Source of the DNA: an uncultured Chitinophaga sp.
GTDB lineage: Bacteria; Bacteroidota; Bacteroidia; Chitinophagales; Chitinophagaceae
NCBI RefSeq assembly: GCF_946479755.1
Contig: NZ_CAMLHC010000003.1
Location: 310,001-374,000 of the forward strand
Direction: 5' to 3'
DNA: 64,000 bases
Shown: positions 8,516-17,003 of the stretch, one piece after another
How positions within the stretch are numbered: the first letter of the stretch is position 1
Layout of the letters: each line of letters starts with the position of its first letter
Notes under the pieces: generated by a model
The model's input: the letters and a program-made list of their open reading frames with translations, nothing else
What the model was told of the DNA's origin: nothing
Database searches by the model: none
Position numbers and translations under genes: made by a program

Positions 8516-8649
8516 GGCACGCAAAGGCAGTAAGCGTGCAGAGAAAGCAAAGGAGCGAAGATTCAATAACCTGGTCTTAGCTCCTTTGCCTTTCTTATAA
8601 TTTTTATTTAATCCTTCGCACCTTTGCTCACCTGGCGCCTTTGCGTGCC
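8516..8649. repeat. Nested CGCAAAGG-type direct and inverted repeats between panC and panD
   Basis: The region is bounded by an exact inverted pair, GGCACGCAAAGGC (8516-8528) and GCCTTTGCGTGCC (8637-8649). Within it, AGAAAGCAAAGGAGC (8541-8555) pairs with GCTCCTTTGCCTTTCT near 8579-8595 apart from one bulged base. Further copies of the CTTTGC core occur near 8607 and 8621. The outer right arm contains the panC stop codon. It can fold as a large hairpin and may terminate panC transcription, but it looks like a low-complexity intergenic repeat built from one short core. Confidence 0.6.
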
Positions 8650-9512
8650 TAGATCGCGCCCTGCAGGACCATATTATCGATCAGGCGGACATCATCTATC
8701 CAGGCGGCCACGGCGGCAATTACGGTATGGTCGCCGGGTGGTTCGTCCATATGGCTGAGGTGACCGTCTTTCAGCAGGAGGATGTCTACATATTCGGGTT
8801 CGAAGCCCTGGTTTTTCAGGTCGTCGAAGGCTTCACGGGCAGCTTCGAGGAGGAAGAGGCCTTTGCCGAATTCTTCACGCAGCCTGGTGAGCGCCTGGTA
8901 GATGGCGACGGCTTTTTTGCGGGCGGCCGGGGAGAGGCGTTCGTTGCGGCTGCTCATGGCAAGGCCGGAAGGTTCGCGCAGGGTAGGGCAAACGACCAAT
9001 TCTACGGTTGAGTTGGTGAGCTGTAACAGTTTACGTATGATTAAACATTGTTGCAGGTCTTTTTGCCCCATAAAAAGCTTGTGGGGCTGCACAATATCCA
9101 GTAATTTGTGTACGATACGGCCTACCCCCTGGAAGTGGCCGGGACGGAATTTGCCCTCGAGAATGGTTTCCAGGTCGCCGAAGTCATAGTGTTCACCACC
9201 TGCCAATCCTTCCGGGTACATTTCCTCAACAGATGGCAGAAAAAGTATATCTGTAGATGCATTATTTAACTTCTTAATATCCTCTTCGATAGTTACGGGA
9301 TATTTTTCAAAATCTTTCGGATCATTGAACTGTGTCGGATTGACAAAAATGCTGCAGATGACCACGTCATTTTCTTTTTTGGCCTCCTGAATAAGTGACA
9401 GGTGTCCATTATGGAGGGCTCCCATAGTAGGCACAAAACCAATGCTTTTGTTGCTTTTTCTTACCAGGTCCAGGTGCTTCTTCAGGTCATTGCTGCGCTT
9501 AAATAGATACAT
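8649..9512 (-). CDS. panC: Pantothenate synthetase (pantoate--beta-alanine ligase)
   Basis: 287 residues, the normal length. It joins pantoate and beta-alanine using ATP. Family signatures are VPTMGALHNGHLSLIQEA (residues 27-44, with the HIGH-like HNGH), ICSIFVNPTQFNDPKDFEKYP, the RPGHFQGVG loop, FMGQKDLQQ and the KMSKS-like SSRNERLSP. Its stop codon lies inside the right arm of the 8516-8649 repeat. It is divergent from the GT5-like gene at 9623, with 110 bp between them. Confidence 0.97.
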   Translation of the reverse strand: MYLFKRSNDLKKHLDLVRKSNKSIGFVPTMGALHNGHLSLIQEAKKENDVVICSIFVNPTQFNDPKDFEKYPVTIEEDIKKLNNASTDILFLPSVEEMYPEGLAGGEHYDFGDLETILEGKFRPGHFQGVGRIVHKLLDIVQPHKLFMGQKDLQQCLIIRKLLQLTNSTVELVVCPTLREPSGLAMSSRNERLSPAARKKAVAIYQALTRLREEFGKGLFLLEAAREAFDDLKNQGFEPEYVDILLLKDGHLSHMDEPPGDHTVIAAVAAWIDDVRLIDNMVLQGAI

Positions 9513-9547
9513 AAAACATTGCTTAAAAGGATGTTAAAACTGACAGA

Positions 9548-9582
9548 TTGGCCAATATTCCGTAAAAAATCCGTAATTTTGC
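9548..9582 (+). promoter_or_regulatory. Bacteroidota-type promoter of the GT5-like gene
   Basis: TTG (9548-9550) is followed after 23 bp by TAATTTTGC (9574-9582), matching the TAnnTTTG -7 element. The start codon lies 40 bp downstream. Confidence 0.6.
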
Positions 9583-9622
9583 AAGCCAAATTAAAAATTA
9601 CTGCATTAATAATCAGCGTTAA

Positions 9623-10441
9623 ATGTCCACAAAGAAAAGAATTCTTTTTATTGCCCAAGAAATGTCGCCATACCTGGAACTGAGTGATTATGCGGCGATG
9701 GTCAATAAAATGGCAATTAAGTCCAATGAGGCTGGCCTGGAAGTGAGAGTGATCATGCCCAGATTTGGAATTATTAATGAGAGAAGACACCGCTTGCACG
9801 AGGTGGTCAGATTGTCTGGAATCAACATTGTGATAGACGGGGATGATTACCCGCTTATCATCAAGGTGGCCTCCCTGCCGAATGCCCGTTTGCAGGTGTA
9901 TTTCCTGGATAACGAGGATTATTTCAAGCGGAAAACCGTATTTGCGGACGAAAACGAGGAGTTTTTCGATGACAATGCGGCCAGGTCTGTATTCTTCTGT
10001 AAAGGAGCCCTGGAAACCGTGAAGAAGTTCGGATGGCCTCCGGACATTATTCATTGCAGCGGATGGATGACTTCCCTGATTCCGATGTATCTGAAAACAG
10101 CTTACAAGAAGGAACCGGTTTTCGCCCATTCCAAAATTGTTTATTCTTTGTCCCCCAATAGCTTCAAGGAAAAGCTGGGCGCTTCCTTTATCAAGAAGGC
10201 GACGATCAGCAACCAGATCAAGGAAAAAGATCTGGAGCTCTTTAAAGAGGGCACCAACAGCGCGTTGAACAAAGGGGCCGGCAAGTATGCCGACGCGGTA
10301 ATACTGGCCGGAGAGAAGGTGGAGAAAAAAGTAGTGGATGAACTGAAGGCTGAAAAAGGCAAAATCATCGTACCTTATAAAAAAGACAATGATGATCTTG
10401 CTGATTACCTGGCGCTTTACAATCAATTGCTGGGTAAATAA
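9623..10441 (+). CDS. Truncated glycogen/starch synthase-like protein (GT5 N-terminal domain only)
   Basis: 272 residues aligning by eye with the N-terminal Rossmann half of GlgA-type synthases: ILFIAQEMSPYLELSDYA at the start, LEVRVIMPRFG, VYFLDNEDYF, and PDIIHCSGWMTSLIPMYLK near residue 140. Two features argue against ordinary glycogen synthesis. The ADP-glucose-binding Lys-x-Gly-Gly-Leu motif after the first strand is replaced by ELSDY, and the whole C-terminal GT-B half is missing. It is therefore more likely a binding, scaffolding or regulatory derivative. It starts a plus-strand run with the DUF4270 lipoprotein (67 bp gap) and metK. The C-terminus after about residue 190 is Lys/Glu-rich and not clearly GT5-like. 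Confidence 0.75.
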   Translation: MSTKKRILFIAQEMSPYLELSDYAAMVNKMAIKSNEAGLEVRVIMPRFGIINERRHRLHEVVRLSGINIVIDGDDYPLIIKVASLPNARLQVYFLDNEDYFKRKTVFADENEEFFDDNAARSVFFCKGALETVKKFGWPPDIIHCSGWMTSLIPMYLKTAYKKEPVFAHSKIVYSLSPNSFKEKLGASFIKKATISNQIKEKDLELFKEGTNSALNKGAGKYADAVILAGEKVEKKVVDELKAEKGKIIVPYKKDNDDLADYLALYNQLLGK

Positions 10442-10458
10442 TCTCTTGGTAAATCATC

Positions 10459-10466
10459 TATATTTG
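10459..10466 (+). promoter_or_regulatory. Possible -7 box upstream of the DUF4270 gene
   Basis: TATATTTG is an exact TAnnTTTG match 42 bp before the GTG start. A TTG at 10446-10448 is too close to act as the normal -33 element, so this is a weak call. Confidence 0.3.
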
Positions 10467-10508
10467 GAGAATTTTCGCCAACTTCATTTAAACTAACAAT
10501 CTTAACGC

Positions 10509-11870
10509 GTGAAGATTAATTTCAGGAACCTTAGCTTTGTAGCCGCTTCTTTTGCGTTGTTGTACGGTGTTTCCGGTTGCAACGAGTCCACTATCCTCGG
10601 AAAGGGGCTTATTCCGCCGGGCGATTTTGTGAATGGACAGGACACTACGATCAACGGCGTTATCGCCAACAACATATACAAGTACGACTCTTCCTTTATA
10701 AACGGTTACGGCCGCTACGAGAAGGCGCTTGGCTCCATTACCACCGACCCTGTTTTTGGCAAAACCCATGCTTTTGTGTTCATGCAGGTAGGCCTCCCTA
10801 CCAGCGCTTTCACCTTCACCGGTTCCGGACAAACCCTCGATTCCGTGGTGTTGTCCCTCGCTTACCTGGGTTTCAAGGGAGATTCCACCACTCCACAGAC
10901 TTTCCGTGTTTACAGAATGGCGGAGACAGGGTTTAAAATAGATTCCAATTACGCTTATAACAAACCGTTACAGTACAACCCCGGTGAACTGCTGGGTACT
11001 GCGACCGTCACGCCAAAGACGATCCGCGATTCTGTCAGCGTGTATGGCACCAAGGAAAAGGCCCAGCTGCGTATTAAGCTGTCCAACGCCTTCGGTAACG
11101 ACCTGCTACAACAGAAATCGGATGTCAATTTCAAGAACGACTCCACTTTCCGGGCCTACCTGAAAGGGTTCGCGCTGGTGCCCGACACTACTTCCGGTAC
11201 CAACCGCAACATGATGTTCTTCGATATGGACGATGCCAATACCAGGCTGACGGTTTTTTATAAGAACTCCACAGATGATTCGCTTCGCGCCAATTTTGCG
11301 TTTAACAGCAGCAGCAGCGGACATGCCAACTTCCTGGCCCGTAACTATAACGGGGCGGAGGTAAGCAGATATATCAACACCGGTAATGCCAACGGAGACA
11401 GTATCCTGTTCCTGCAGAGTACTCCGGGACTGTATACCAACCTGCTGATCCCCAACCTGGAGAGTTTCCCCAACGCTGTGATCAACAAAGCGGAACTGGT
11501 GATCACCCAGATCACCGTTGGCCCCAGCGATATGAACAATATCTTTACGGAACCAGCTAAACTGAGCCTCACACAATATACCGGCGTCAACGACTCCACC
11601 AAAAACGTGATTGACTTTACCACCGGCGGTGATACCTATTTTGGGGGCACCAAACAGGTCATCACCAACTTCGGCGGCGTGCAGGTAGCCCAGTATACTT
11701 TCAACGTCGGACGATTCCTCCAGATGCTGATTAAAAAGCAGGAAACCAATACTGGTTTCAGACTGCAGGTGGTACGCACTGGTTATCCGGATATTGACCG
11801 CCTGAAAGCCGGAGGCAGCAAATTGTCCCAGTACAACATTAAATTGCGAATCATTTATACAAAACCTTAA
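10509..11870 (+). CDS. DUF4270 domain lipoprotein
   Basis: 453 residues with a GTG start. The N-terminus is a lipoprotein signal: Lys/Arg-containing start, hydrophobic [10 protein letters not shown] and lipobox GVSGC with the acylated Cys at 24. The mature protein is beta-strand and Ser/Thr/Asn-rich, opening with [20 protein letters not shown], which matches the DUF4270 family of Bacteroidota surface or periplasmic lipoproteins of unknown function. The GTG start is preferred because the signal peptide begins right there and no upstream in-frame ATG fits. It lies between the GT5-like gene and metK (20 bp before metK), an arrangement I recall as recurrent in the phylum. Its role is unknown. Confidence 0.8.
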   Translation: MKINFRNLSFVAASFALLYGVSGCNESTILGKGLIPPGDFVNGQDTTINGVIANNIYKYDSSFINGYGRYEKALGSITTDPVFGKTHAFVFMQVGLPTSAFTFTGSGQTLDSVVLSLAYLGFKGDSTTPQTFRVYRMAETGFKIDSNYAYNKPLQYNPGELLGTATVTPKTIRDSVSVYGTKEKAQLRIKLSNAFGNDLLQQKSDVNFKNDSTFRAYLKGFALVPDTTSGTNRNMMFFDMDDANTRLTVFYKNSTDDSLRANFAFNSSSSGHANFLARNYNGAEVSRYINTGNANGDSILFLQSTPGLYTNLLIPNLESFPNAVINKAELVITQITVGPSDMNNIFTEPAKLSLTQYTGVNDSTKNVIDFTTGGDTYFGGTKQVITNFGGVQVAQYTFNVGRFLQMLIKKQETNTGFRLQVVRTGYPDIDRLKAGGSKLSQYNIKLRIIYTKP

Positions 11871-11890
11871 AATCGCTAATCCATACTTTT

Positions 11891-13147
11891 ATGCCTTATT
11901 TATTTACGTCTGAATCAGTTTCAGAAGGACATCCTGACAAAGTAGCAGATCAGATTTCTGATGCGCTGATAGATCATTTTCTGGCATATGATGCGTCTTC
12001 CAAAGTAGCTTGTGAAACATTGGTGACTACCGGGCAGGTAGTACTGGCAGGAGAGGTTAAGTCAGAAGCTTACCTGGACGTGCAGGACATCGCCCGTGAA
12101 GTAATCCGTAAAATCGGATACACCAAGAGTGAATATATGTTTGAAGCCAATTCCTGTGGCATCTTTTCCGCTATCCATGAGCAGTCTCCTGATATCAACC
12201 AGGGTGTGGACCGTTCTTCTCCGGAAGAACAGGGCGCCGGCGACCAGGGTATGATGTTTGGTTACGCTACCCGCGAAACAGAAAACTACATGCCGCTGGC
12301 ACTCGACCTGGCCCACAAACTGCTGCTGGAACTGGCTGCACTGCGCCGCGAAAATAATGAGATCAAGTATCTGCGCCCGGATGCCAAATCCCAGGTAACT
12401 ATCGAATACTCTGACGATAATAAACCCGTTCGTATCGATACCATCGTGATCTCTACACAGCACGATGATTTCGCGAACGATACCGAGATGCTGGCCAAGA
12501 TCAAGGAAGATATGATCAACATCCTGATCCCGCGCGTAAAAGCAAAACTGAAACCCGAGCTGCAGCAGCTGTTCGATGGTTTCGATATCCAGCACCACAT
12601 CAACCCGACCGGTAAATTCGTGATCGGCGGTCCGCACGGCGATACCGGCCTGACCGGCCGTAAAATCATCGTAGACACCTACGGTGGTAAAGGTGCACAC
12701 GGTGGTGGCGCTTTCTCCGGTAAAGATCCTTCCAAGGTAGACCGTTCCGCAGCTTATGCTACCCGTCATATCGCTAAAAACCTGGTAGCTGCCGGTGTTT
12801 GCGACGAAGTACTGGTACAGGTGTCTTACGCTATCGGCGTGGCCAAACCCTGCGGTGTATACGTAAATACCTACGGTACCTCCAAAGTAGGCCTGAACGA
12901 TGGCGCTATCGCGAAGAAAGTAGAAGAAATCTTCGACCTGCGTCCTTACGCTATCGAACAACGCCTGAAACTGCGCAACCCGATCTACAGCGAAACTGCC
13001 GCTTATGGTCACATGGGCCGCGATCCGCAGGTGATCACCAAAGTGTTCAACAAAGGCAAGAAAAATGAGAAATCTGTACAGGTAGAACTGTTTACCTGGG
13101 AGAAACTCGACTACGTAGACAAAGTAAAAGCTGCTTTCGGTCTGTAA
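11891..13147 (+). CDS. metK: S-adenosylmethionine synthetase
   Basis: 418 residues. MetK makes S-adenosylmethionine from methionine and ATP. The start [20 protein letters not shown] contains the ATP-binding His, and the family loops [32 protein letters not shown] and [19 protein letters not shown] are intact. It is about 35 residues longer than the E. coli enzyme because of insertions such as that around [18 protein letters not shown], which is common in Bacteroidota. With only 20 bp upstream it is probably cotranscribed with the DUF4270 gene, and there is no room for a SAM riboswitch. A strong terminator follows. Confidence 0.97.
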   Translation: MPYLFTSESVSEGHPDKVADQISDALIDHFLAYDASSKVACETLVTTGQVVLAGEVKSEAYLDVQDIAREVIRKIGYTKSEYMFEANSCGIFSAIHEQSPDINQGVDRSSPEEQGAGDQGMMFGYATRETENYMPLALDLAHKLLLELAALRRENNEIKYLRPDAKSQVTIEYSDDNKPVRIDTIVISTQHDDFANDTEMLAKIKEDMINILIPRVKAKLKPELQQLFDGFDIQHHINPTGKFVIGGPHGDTGLTGRKIIVDTYGGKGAHGGGAFSGKDPSKVDRSAAYATRHIAKNLVAAGVCDEVLVQVSYAIGVAKPCGVYVNTYGTSKVGLNDGAIAKKVEEIFDLRPYAIEQRLKLRNPIYSETAAYGHMGRDPQVITKVFNKGKKNEKSVQVELFTWEKLDYVDKVKAAFGL

Positions 13148-13187
13148 AAAAACCGCCGGCTTTCTACTTTCAGTATAAAATACCAGG

Positions 13188-13230
13188 AAGGCGATTGATA
13201 AATGATTATCAATCGCCTTCTGCTTTTTAA
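13188..13230 (+). terminator. Rho-independent terminator of metK
   Basis: A perfect 14-bp stem (AAGGCGATTGATAA, 13188-13201, paired with 13206-13219) around loop ATGA, followed by CTGCTTTTTAA. It starts 41 bp after the metK stop codon. Confidence 0.85.
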
Positions 13231-13669
13231 CCCGGGACCAATGCCCGGTACCGTCATTTGTAAATCAGTTCTTTGACCAGGGGTGCAAAAAAAATCTTTA
13301 AAATCTTCAAAAAAAATTATATATTTATAGTATAAATATATATAAAATACCCTAATATGGTTTGTGGGCCTGCGTTTCAGCGTAGGAGAGGATCTCGGGA
13401 AGCAGTATGTATTTTTTAGCATACCGTTTTGCGGGCGTGTTTATCCCTGAAAATTACCTAATCGTTCAGCCGCATATCTGCTGCAGTCTGGCAAGTGTTT
13501 TTCTATCAAAAAATTTTTGATCTTCACGGCTGAAAAATAAAAACCATCAGGTTCCATATTGCCTGAACACAGCCACACTGGCTATCTTTCTCCATTGCAT
13601 GACCATCCGTATCCGGCAAACCAACCGCGTTAGCGGGGATATTTTATACCATTATTTTTTTGAAGAACC
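13231..13669. other. Intergenic leader of the beta-helix lipoprotein gene
   Basis: About 440 bp without a convincing gene. It contains an AT-rich block at 13298-13350 and a 17-bp palindrome, ATCAAAAAATTTTTGAT, at 13505-13521 that could be an operator. No clear TTTG/TAnnTTTG promoter could be fixed. Confidence 0.4.
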
Positions 13670-15091
13670 ATGAAGAAGCACCACCTTACTTCCAAACTGC
13701 TTATGTTGAAGCTTGCATTTATTGTGATCATCTATTTCGGAAGTTGTAACAAAACCGTTGTTACGCCAGAGAAGACCCCTGCGGAAGAAACGCCGGAGCA
13801 GCCATCCAAACCTAATCCGCCTGTGAAAGGAAAGGAGTATACGCTGATACCGGACGCCAGTGGCCGCCTCGTGATTGACGGCGCCAAAAGCCCGTATAAA
13901 GGCGGTGATGCACTGAACCTGAAAGGCCGTTTTTTATCCATCAATATCATCAACCTGAGTGGCTCCTCAGGTAACCCCATCGTCATCCGTAATTTTGACG
14001 GCACCGCCGTAAAAATAGGGAACCCCGACTGGAACGGCGGCTCCTGGGCGGAAGCACTGAGCCTGATCAATTGCCACTATCTGAAAGTAGGAAGCGAGTC
14101 TTCCCGGGCCAACTTCATCATCGATGGCTCGGTCCACCCGGCCAGAGACGCCTATTTCAACCTGGTATTGAGCAAACACACCGACAATATTGAAATCAGA
14201 AACCTGACCATCCGTAACGGCGGTACAGGCATATGGGCCAAAACAGACCCGGTGAAAGGCGATCCCTCTACCTATTATCCGAACTCACAGATGGAGAACC
14301 TGCTGATTCATGATGTGGCGATCAGCGGCACCAACAACGAAGCCATGTACATCGGCCATACGGCCACCTACTGGGACCTGACGGCCAACACCTCCTACTA
14401 CGGCAGTTCATCCGGCTTTAATCCCGGCAGCCAGTACGTACAGCCTATTAAATGGCACAATGTAAAAATCTACAACAACTCCGTCCAGGATGGCGGTGCT
14501 GATGGTATCCAGACTGCGGCTATCGACCAGCTGGAAGTATACAACAACACCGTTACCAACTGGGGCATGAAACACAACAGCTCTCACAACGGCGGTATCC
14601 TGATCGGCGGCCGCACTACCAACACCTATGTGCATGACAACTACGTGCACGACGGCTGGGGAGAACTGCTGCAGTTCTATGGTTCCGGCGAAAACGGATC
14701 CAAACACGTCATCAGCAATAACCTTTTTGTGAACAACAGCCAGGGCGCCAATGACGGTATCAGTTTCAGAGGTACCGACCGTGCGCCGGTAACCATCAAT
14801 AACAATACCGTAGCACTCACCGGTGGTGTTTCACTGCGTATCAACGGCGAAAAAGGAATGACGGTCGCCCTCATCGTAAACGATAATGCGTTTATCCAGC
14901 CCCGTATGAGCGGCGGTAGCATTACCTATAACGCTTACGTATATACGGAAAATGGCGGCGGTGCGGTAGAAGGCACAGGAGACAAAGCCAATACCCGTTT
15001 CCCAACACTGGACGCGGCTAACGTAGATATCAGCAACTACTTTACGCCGAAGGCAGGGTCTACTATGGGCGCCACCGGCTACCGGAAATAA
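13670..15091 (+). CDS. Right-handed beta-helix surface lipoprotein
   Basis: 473 residues. The N-terminus has Lys and His residues, a hydrophobic LKLAFIVIIYF stretch and a lipobox-like FGSC with Cys at 26, followed by a Pro/Glu/Thr-rich linker (residues 31-55). The rest is a parallel beta-helix with many Asn-rich turns, such as VYNNTVTNWGMKHNSSHNG and ISNNLFVNNSQG, as in pectate-lyase-fold and NosD-like proteins. Such folds occur in polysaccharide lyases, epimerases and adhesins; no catalytic residues can be assigned. The same architecture appears in the middle of the 1286-residue protein at 44359, including a shared SGSxGNPIVIRNFDG-like first coil and a GSGENGSKHVISNN-like coil. Together they bracket the EPS locus, so a polysaccharide-binding or -cleaving role is plausible. 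Confidence 0.75.
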   Translation: MKKHHLTSKLLMLKLAFIVIIYFGSCNKTVVTPEKTPAEETPEQPSKPNPPVKGKEYTLIPDASGRLVIDGAKSPYKGGDALNLKGRFLSINIINLSGSSGNPIVIRNFDGTAVKIGNPDWNGGSWAEALSLINCHYLKVGSESSRANFIIDGSVHPARDAYFNLVLSKHTDNIEIRNLTIRNGGTGIWAKTDPVKGDPSTYYPNSQMENLLIHDVAISGTNNEAMYIGHTATYWDLTANTSYYGSSSGFNPGSQYVQPIKWHNVKIYNNSVQDGGADGIQTAAIDQLEVYNNTVTNWGMKHNSSHNGGILIGGRTTNTYVHDNYVHDGWGELLQFYGSGENGSKHVISNNLFVNNSQGANDGISFRGTDRAPVTINNNTVALTGGVSLRINGEKGMTVALIVNDNAFIQPRMSGGSITYNAYVYTENGGGAVEGTGDKANTRFPTLDAANVDISNYFTPKAGSTMGATGYRK

Positions 15092-15106
15092 TTCATTTTA
15101 TCTTTA

Positions 15107-15146
15107 TAAAAAAAGGCCAAAGCGGACAACCGCTTTGGCCTTTTTT
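15107..15146. terminator. Bidirectional terminator between convergent genes
   Basis: AAGGCCAAAGCGG (15113-15125) pairs perfectly with 15130-15142 around loop ACAA. An A-run lies to the left and a T-run to the right, so it can serve both the beta-helix gene (plus) and the GMC gene (minus). Confidence 0.88.
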
Positions 15147-15162
15147 ATCGGTAGAAAAATAA

Positions 15163-16863
15163 TTACAGTTCATTCTTTTTCAGCAGCTGTACAGCATGAT
15201 CGCAGGCCCGCGCCGTCAGCGCCATATAGGTCAGCGATGGGTTCTGGGTAGCAGAAGAAGTCATACAGCTGCCGTCGGTGATAAACACATTGGGCACTTC
15301 ATGTAACTGGTTCCACTGATTGAGTACGGATGTTTTCGGATCGTGTCCCATGCGGGCGGTGCCCATCTCGTGAACACATTCGCCGCCGACGTAGTTGTAG
15401 TCGAACCCGGAGATATTGGTGAGCCCACTTTTTTCCAGCATCTCTTCCGCGCTGCCGCGCATATCTTTCCGCATGGCCTTTTCATTGTCTTTGATTTCAA
15501 AGCTGATGCGCACCAGCGGCTGGCCCCATTTATCGGTGGCAGCAGGATCGAGGGTTACGCGGTTGTCGGCATAGGGCAGCATTTCGCCCCAGGCGCCCAG
15601 CCACATCACCCATTTACCGGGATTGGTGATGTCTTTTTTAAACTGTTCTCCATAGCCTGGTATCTTGTAATGGTCCATCCAGGCTTCCCTTTCCGCATAG
15701 CCCTGGTATCCGAAGCCGCGGACATAGTCGGTGCGTTGTGTGGCGCCGTTGAGGTTACGGAAACGGGGAATATAGATACCGGCGGGTCTGCGGCCCGCGT
15801 AGTACTGGTCTTTAAATCCGTTGTATTCTCCCATAGCACCTACTTTAAAGTGATGGTCCATAAGGTGGCGCCCTACGAGGTCGTTGTTGTTGCCCAACCC
15901 GTTGGGGAAGGCGTCTGACACGGATTTCAGCAGGATGGCAGCTGAAGCGATGGTAGACGCGTTGAGGAAGATGATACGGGCATAATATTCGGTGACGGCC
16001 TTGGTTTCGGTATCCATGATCCGCACGCCGCTGGCTTTACGGGTATTTTTATCGTAGAGAATTTCTGTGACGATGCTGAAAGGGCGGAGCGTCAGGTTAC
16101 CGGTGGCCATGGCGGCGGGGAGGGTGGCGCCGTTGCTGCTGAAGTAGCCGCCGAAAGGGCAGCCGCGGTGACAGAGGTTGCGGTACTGGCAGGGGCCGCG
16201 GTTGTTGTGGCCTTTGGAAAGGTTGGCCACGCGGGCGATCGTCAGCAGGCGGTCGTCGTATTTTTGTTTCAGCTGTTCCCGTATATGTTGCTCGAGGCAG
16301 TTGAGTTCCATAGGTGGGAGAAACTGTCCGTCGGGCAGATGGGGCAGCCCTTCTGCCTGGCCGCTGATGCCGGCAAACTGCTCCACGTAATCATACCACG
16401 GTGCGATATCCTTATAACGGATGGGCCAGTCGGGCCCGTGACCGTCTTTGGCATTGGCTTCGAAATCGAGGTCGCTGAGGCGGTAACACTGCCGTCCCCA
16501 GGTAAGGGAGCGCCCGCCTACCTGGTATCCCCTGATCCAGCTGAAGGGTTTCTCCTGGATGTAGGGGTGCTCTTTGTCGCGTACAAAGAAGTGTTTGCTG
16601 CTTTCGTCGTATGCGCCGCTTTGAATGGGATCTTCCAGTTTATCCGTTTCGGGGTTATTGAGGCGGTGTTTAAACTCCCATGGGTGCAGGGTGGCAGTGG
16701 TATAATCCTTTACGTGTTCTACGTTTCTGCCTCTTTCCAGCAGCAGCGTTTTCAGTCCTTTTTCGCATAATTCCTTCGCCGCCCAGCCTCCGCTGATGCC
16801 GGAGCCGATAACGATCGCGTCGTAAGTATTGCCTTCAGTTGCTTTGATATTCAGGTTTGCCAC
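15163..16863 (-). CDS. GMC family FAD-dependent oxidoreductase
   Basis: 566 residues of the glucose-methanol-choline oxidoreductase type, flavoproteins that oxidise alcohols and sugars. The FAD-binding AIVIGSGISGGWAAKEL lies at residues 16-32. A GYQVGGRSLTWGRQCYRL loop follows, then a Cys-containing CQYRNLCHRGCPFGGYF segment. The C-terminal active-site part has ECVHEMGTARMGHDPKTSV and TQNPSLTYMALTARA. The start is GTG. There is no signal peptide; Bacteroidota GMC enzymes of this type are usually exported by hitch-hiking with a Tat-signalled subunit-3 partner. That partner normally sits next door but here lies 9.6 kb away at 26421, with the giant surface protein, an acyltransferase and a GT2 in between. 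Substrate unknown; a sugar or polyol is likely. Confidence 0.88.
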   Translation of the reverse strand: MANLNIKATEGNTYDAIVIGSGISGGWAAKELCEKGLKTLLLERGRNVEHVKDYTTATLHPWEFKHRLNNPETDKLEDPIQSGAYDESSKHFFVRDKEHPYIQEKPFSWIRGYQVGGRSLTWGRQCYRLSDLDFEANAKDGHGPDWPIRYKDIAPWYDYVEQFAGISGQAEGLPHLPDGQFLPPMELNCLEQHIREQLKQKYDDRLLTIARVANLSKGHNNRGPCQYRNLCHRGCPFGGYFSSNGATLPAAMATGNLTLRPFSIVTEILYDKNTRKASGVRIMDTETKAVTEYYARIIFLNASTIASAAILLKSVSDAFPNGLGNNNDLVGRHLMDHHFKVGAMGEYNGFKDQYYAGRRPAGIYIPRFRNLNGATQRTDYVRGFGYQGYAEREAWMDHYKIPGYGEQFKKDITNPGKWVMWLGAWGEMLPYADNRVTLDPAATDKWGQPLVRISFEIKDNEKAMRKDMRGSAEEMLEKSGLTNISGFDYNYVGGECVHEMGTARMGHDPKTSVLNQWNQLHEVPNVFITDGSCMTSSATQNPSLTYMALTARACDHAVQLLKKNEL

Positions 16864-16947
16864 GGTGATCTGCTATGTGTTAACAAAAAAATGAACCAGG
16901 TATGTAAAAGTCCTATAAAGTATGATTTTTTTCGATCAGTCATATTG

Positions 16948-16980
16948 AAAAAAATCCGGCTTTTTACGCCGGATTTTTTT
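16948..16980 (-). terminator. Rho-independent terminator of the giant surface-protein gene
   Basis: AAAAAAATCCGGC (16948-16960) pairs with GCCGGATTTTTTT (16968-16980) around a 7-base loop. On the minus strand the stem ends in a T-run, 23 bp after the stop codon of the 2251-residue protein. The symmetric A/T tails make it usable in both directions. Confidence 0.85.
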
Positions 16981-17003
16981 CAAAGTTATTGTTGGCGGAT
17001 GCG

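Noticed and set aside
9482..10426. 314-codon minus-strand frame over the GT5-like gene
   Set aside because: The opposite strand has a promoter, a recognisable GT5 fold and operon context, while this frame has none and runs into the panC start region.
11871..11890. Possible SAM riboswitch before metK
   Set aside because: Only 20 bp separate metK from the upstream stop codon, so no riboswitch fits.
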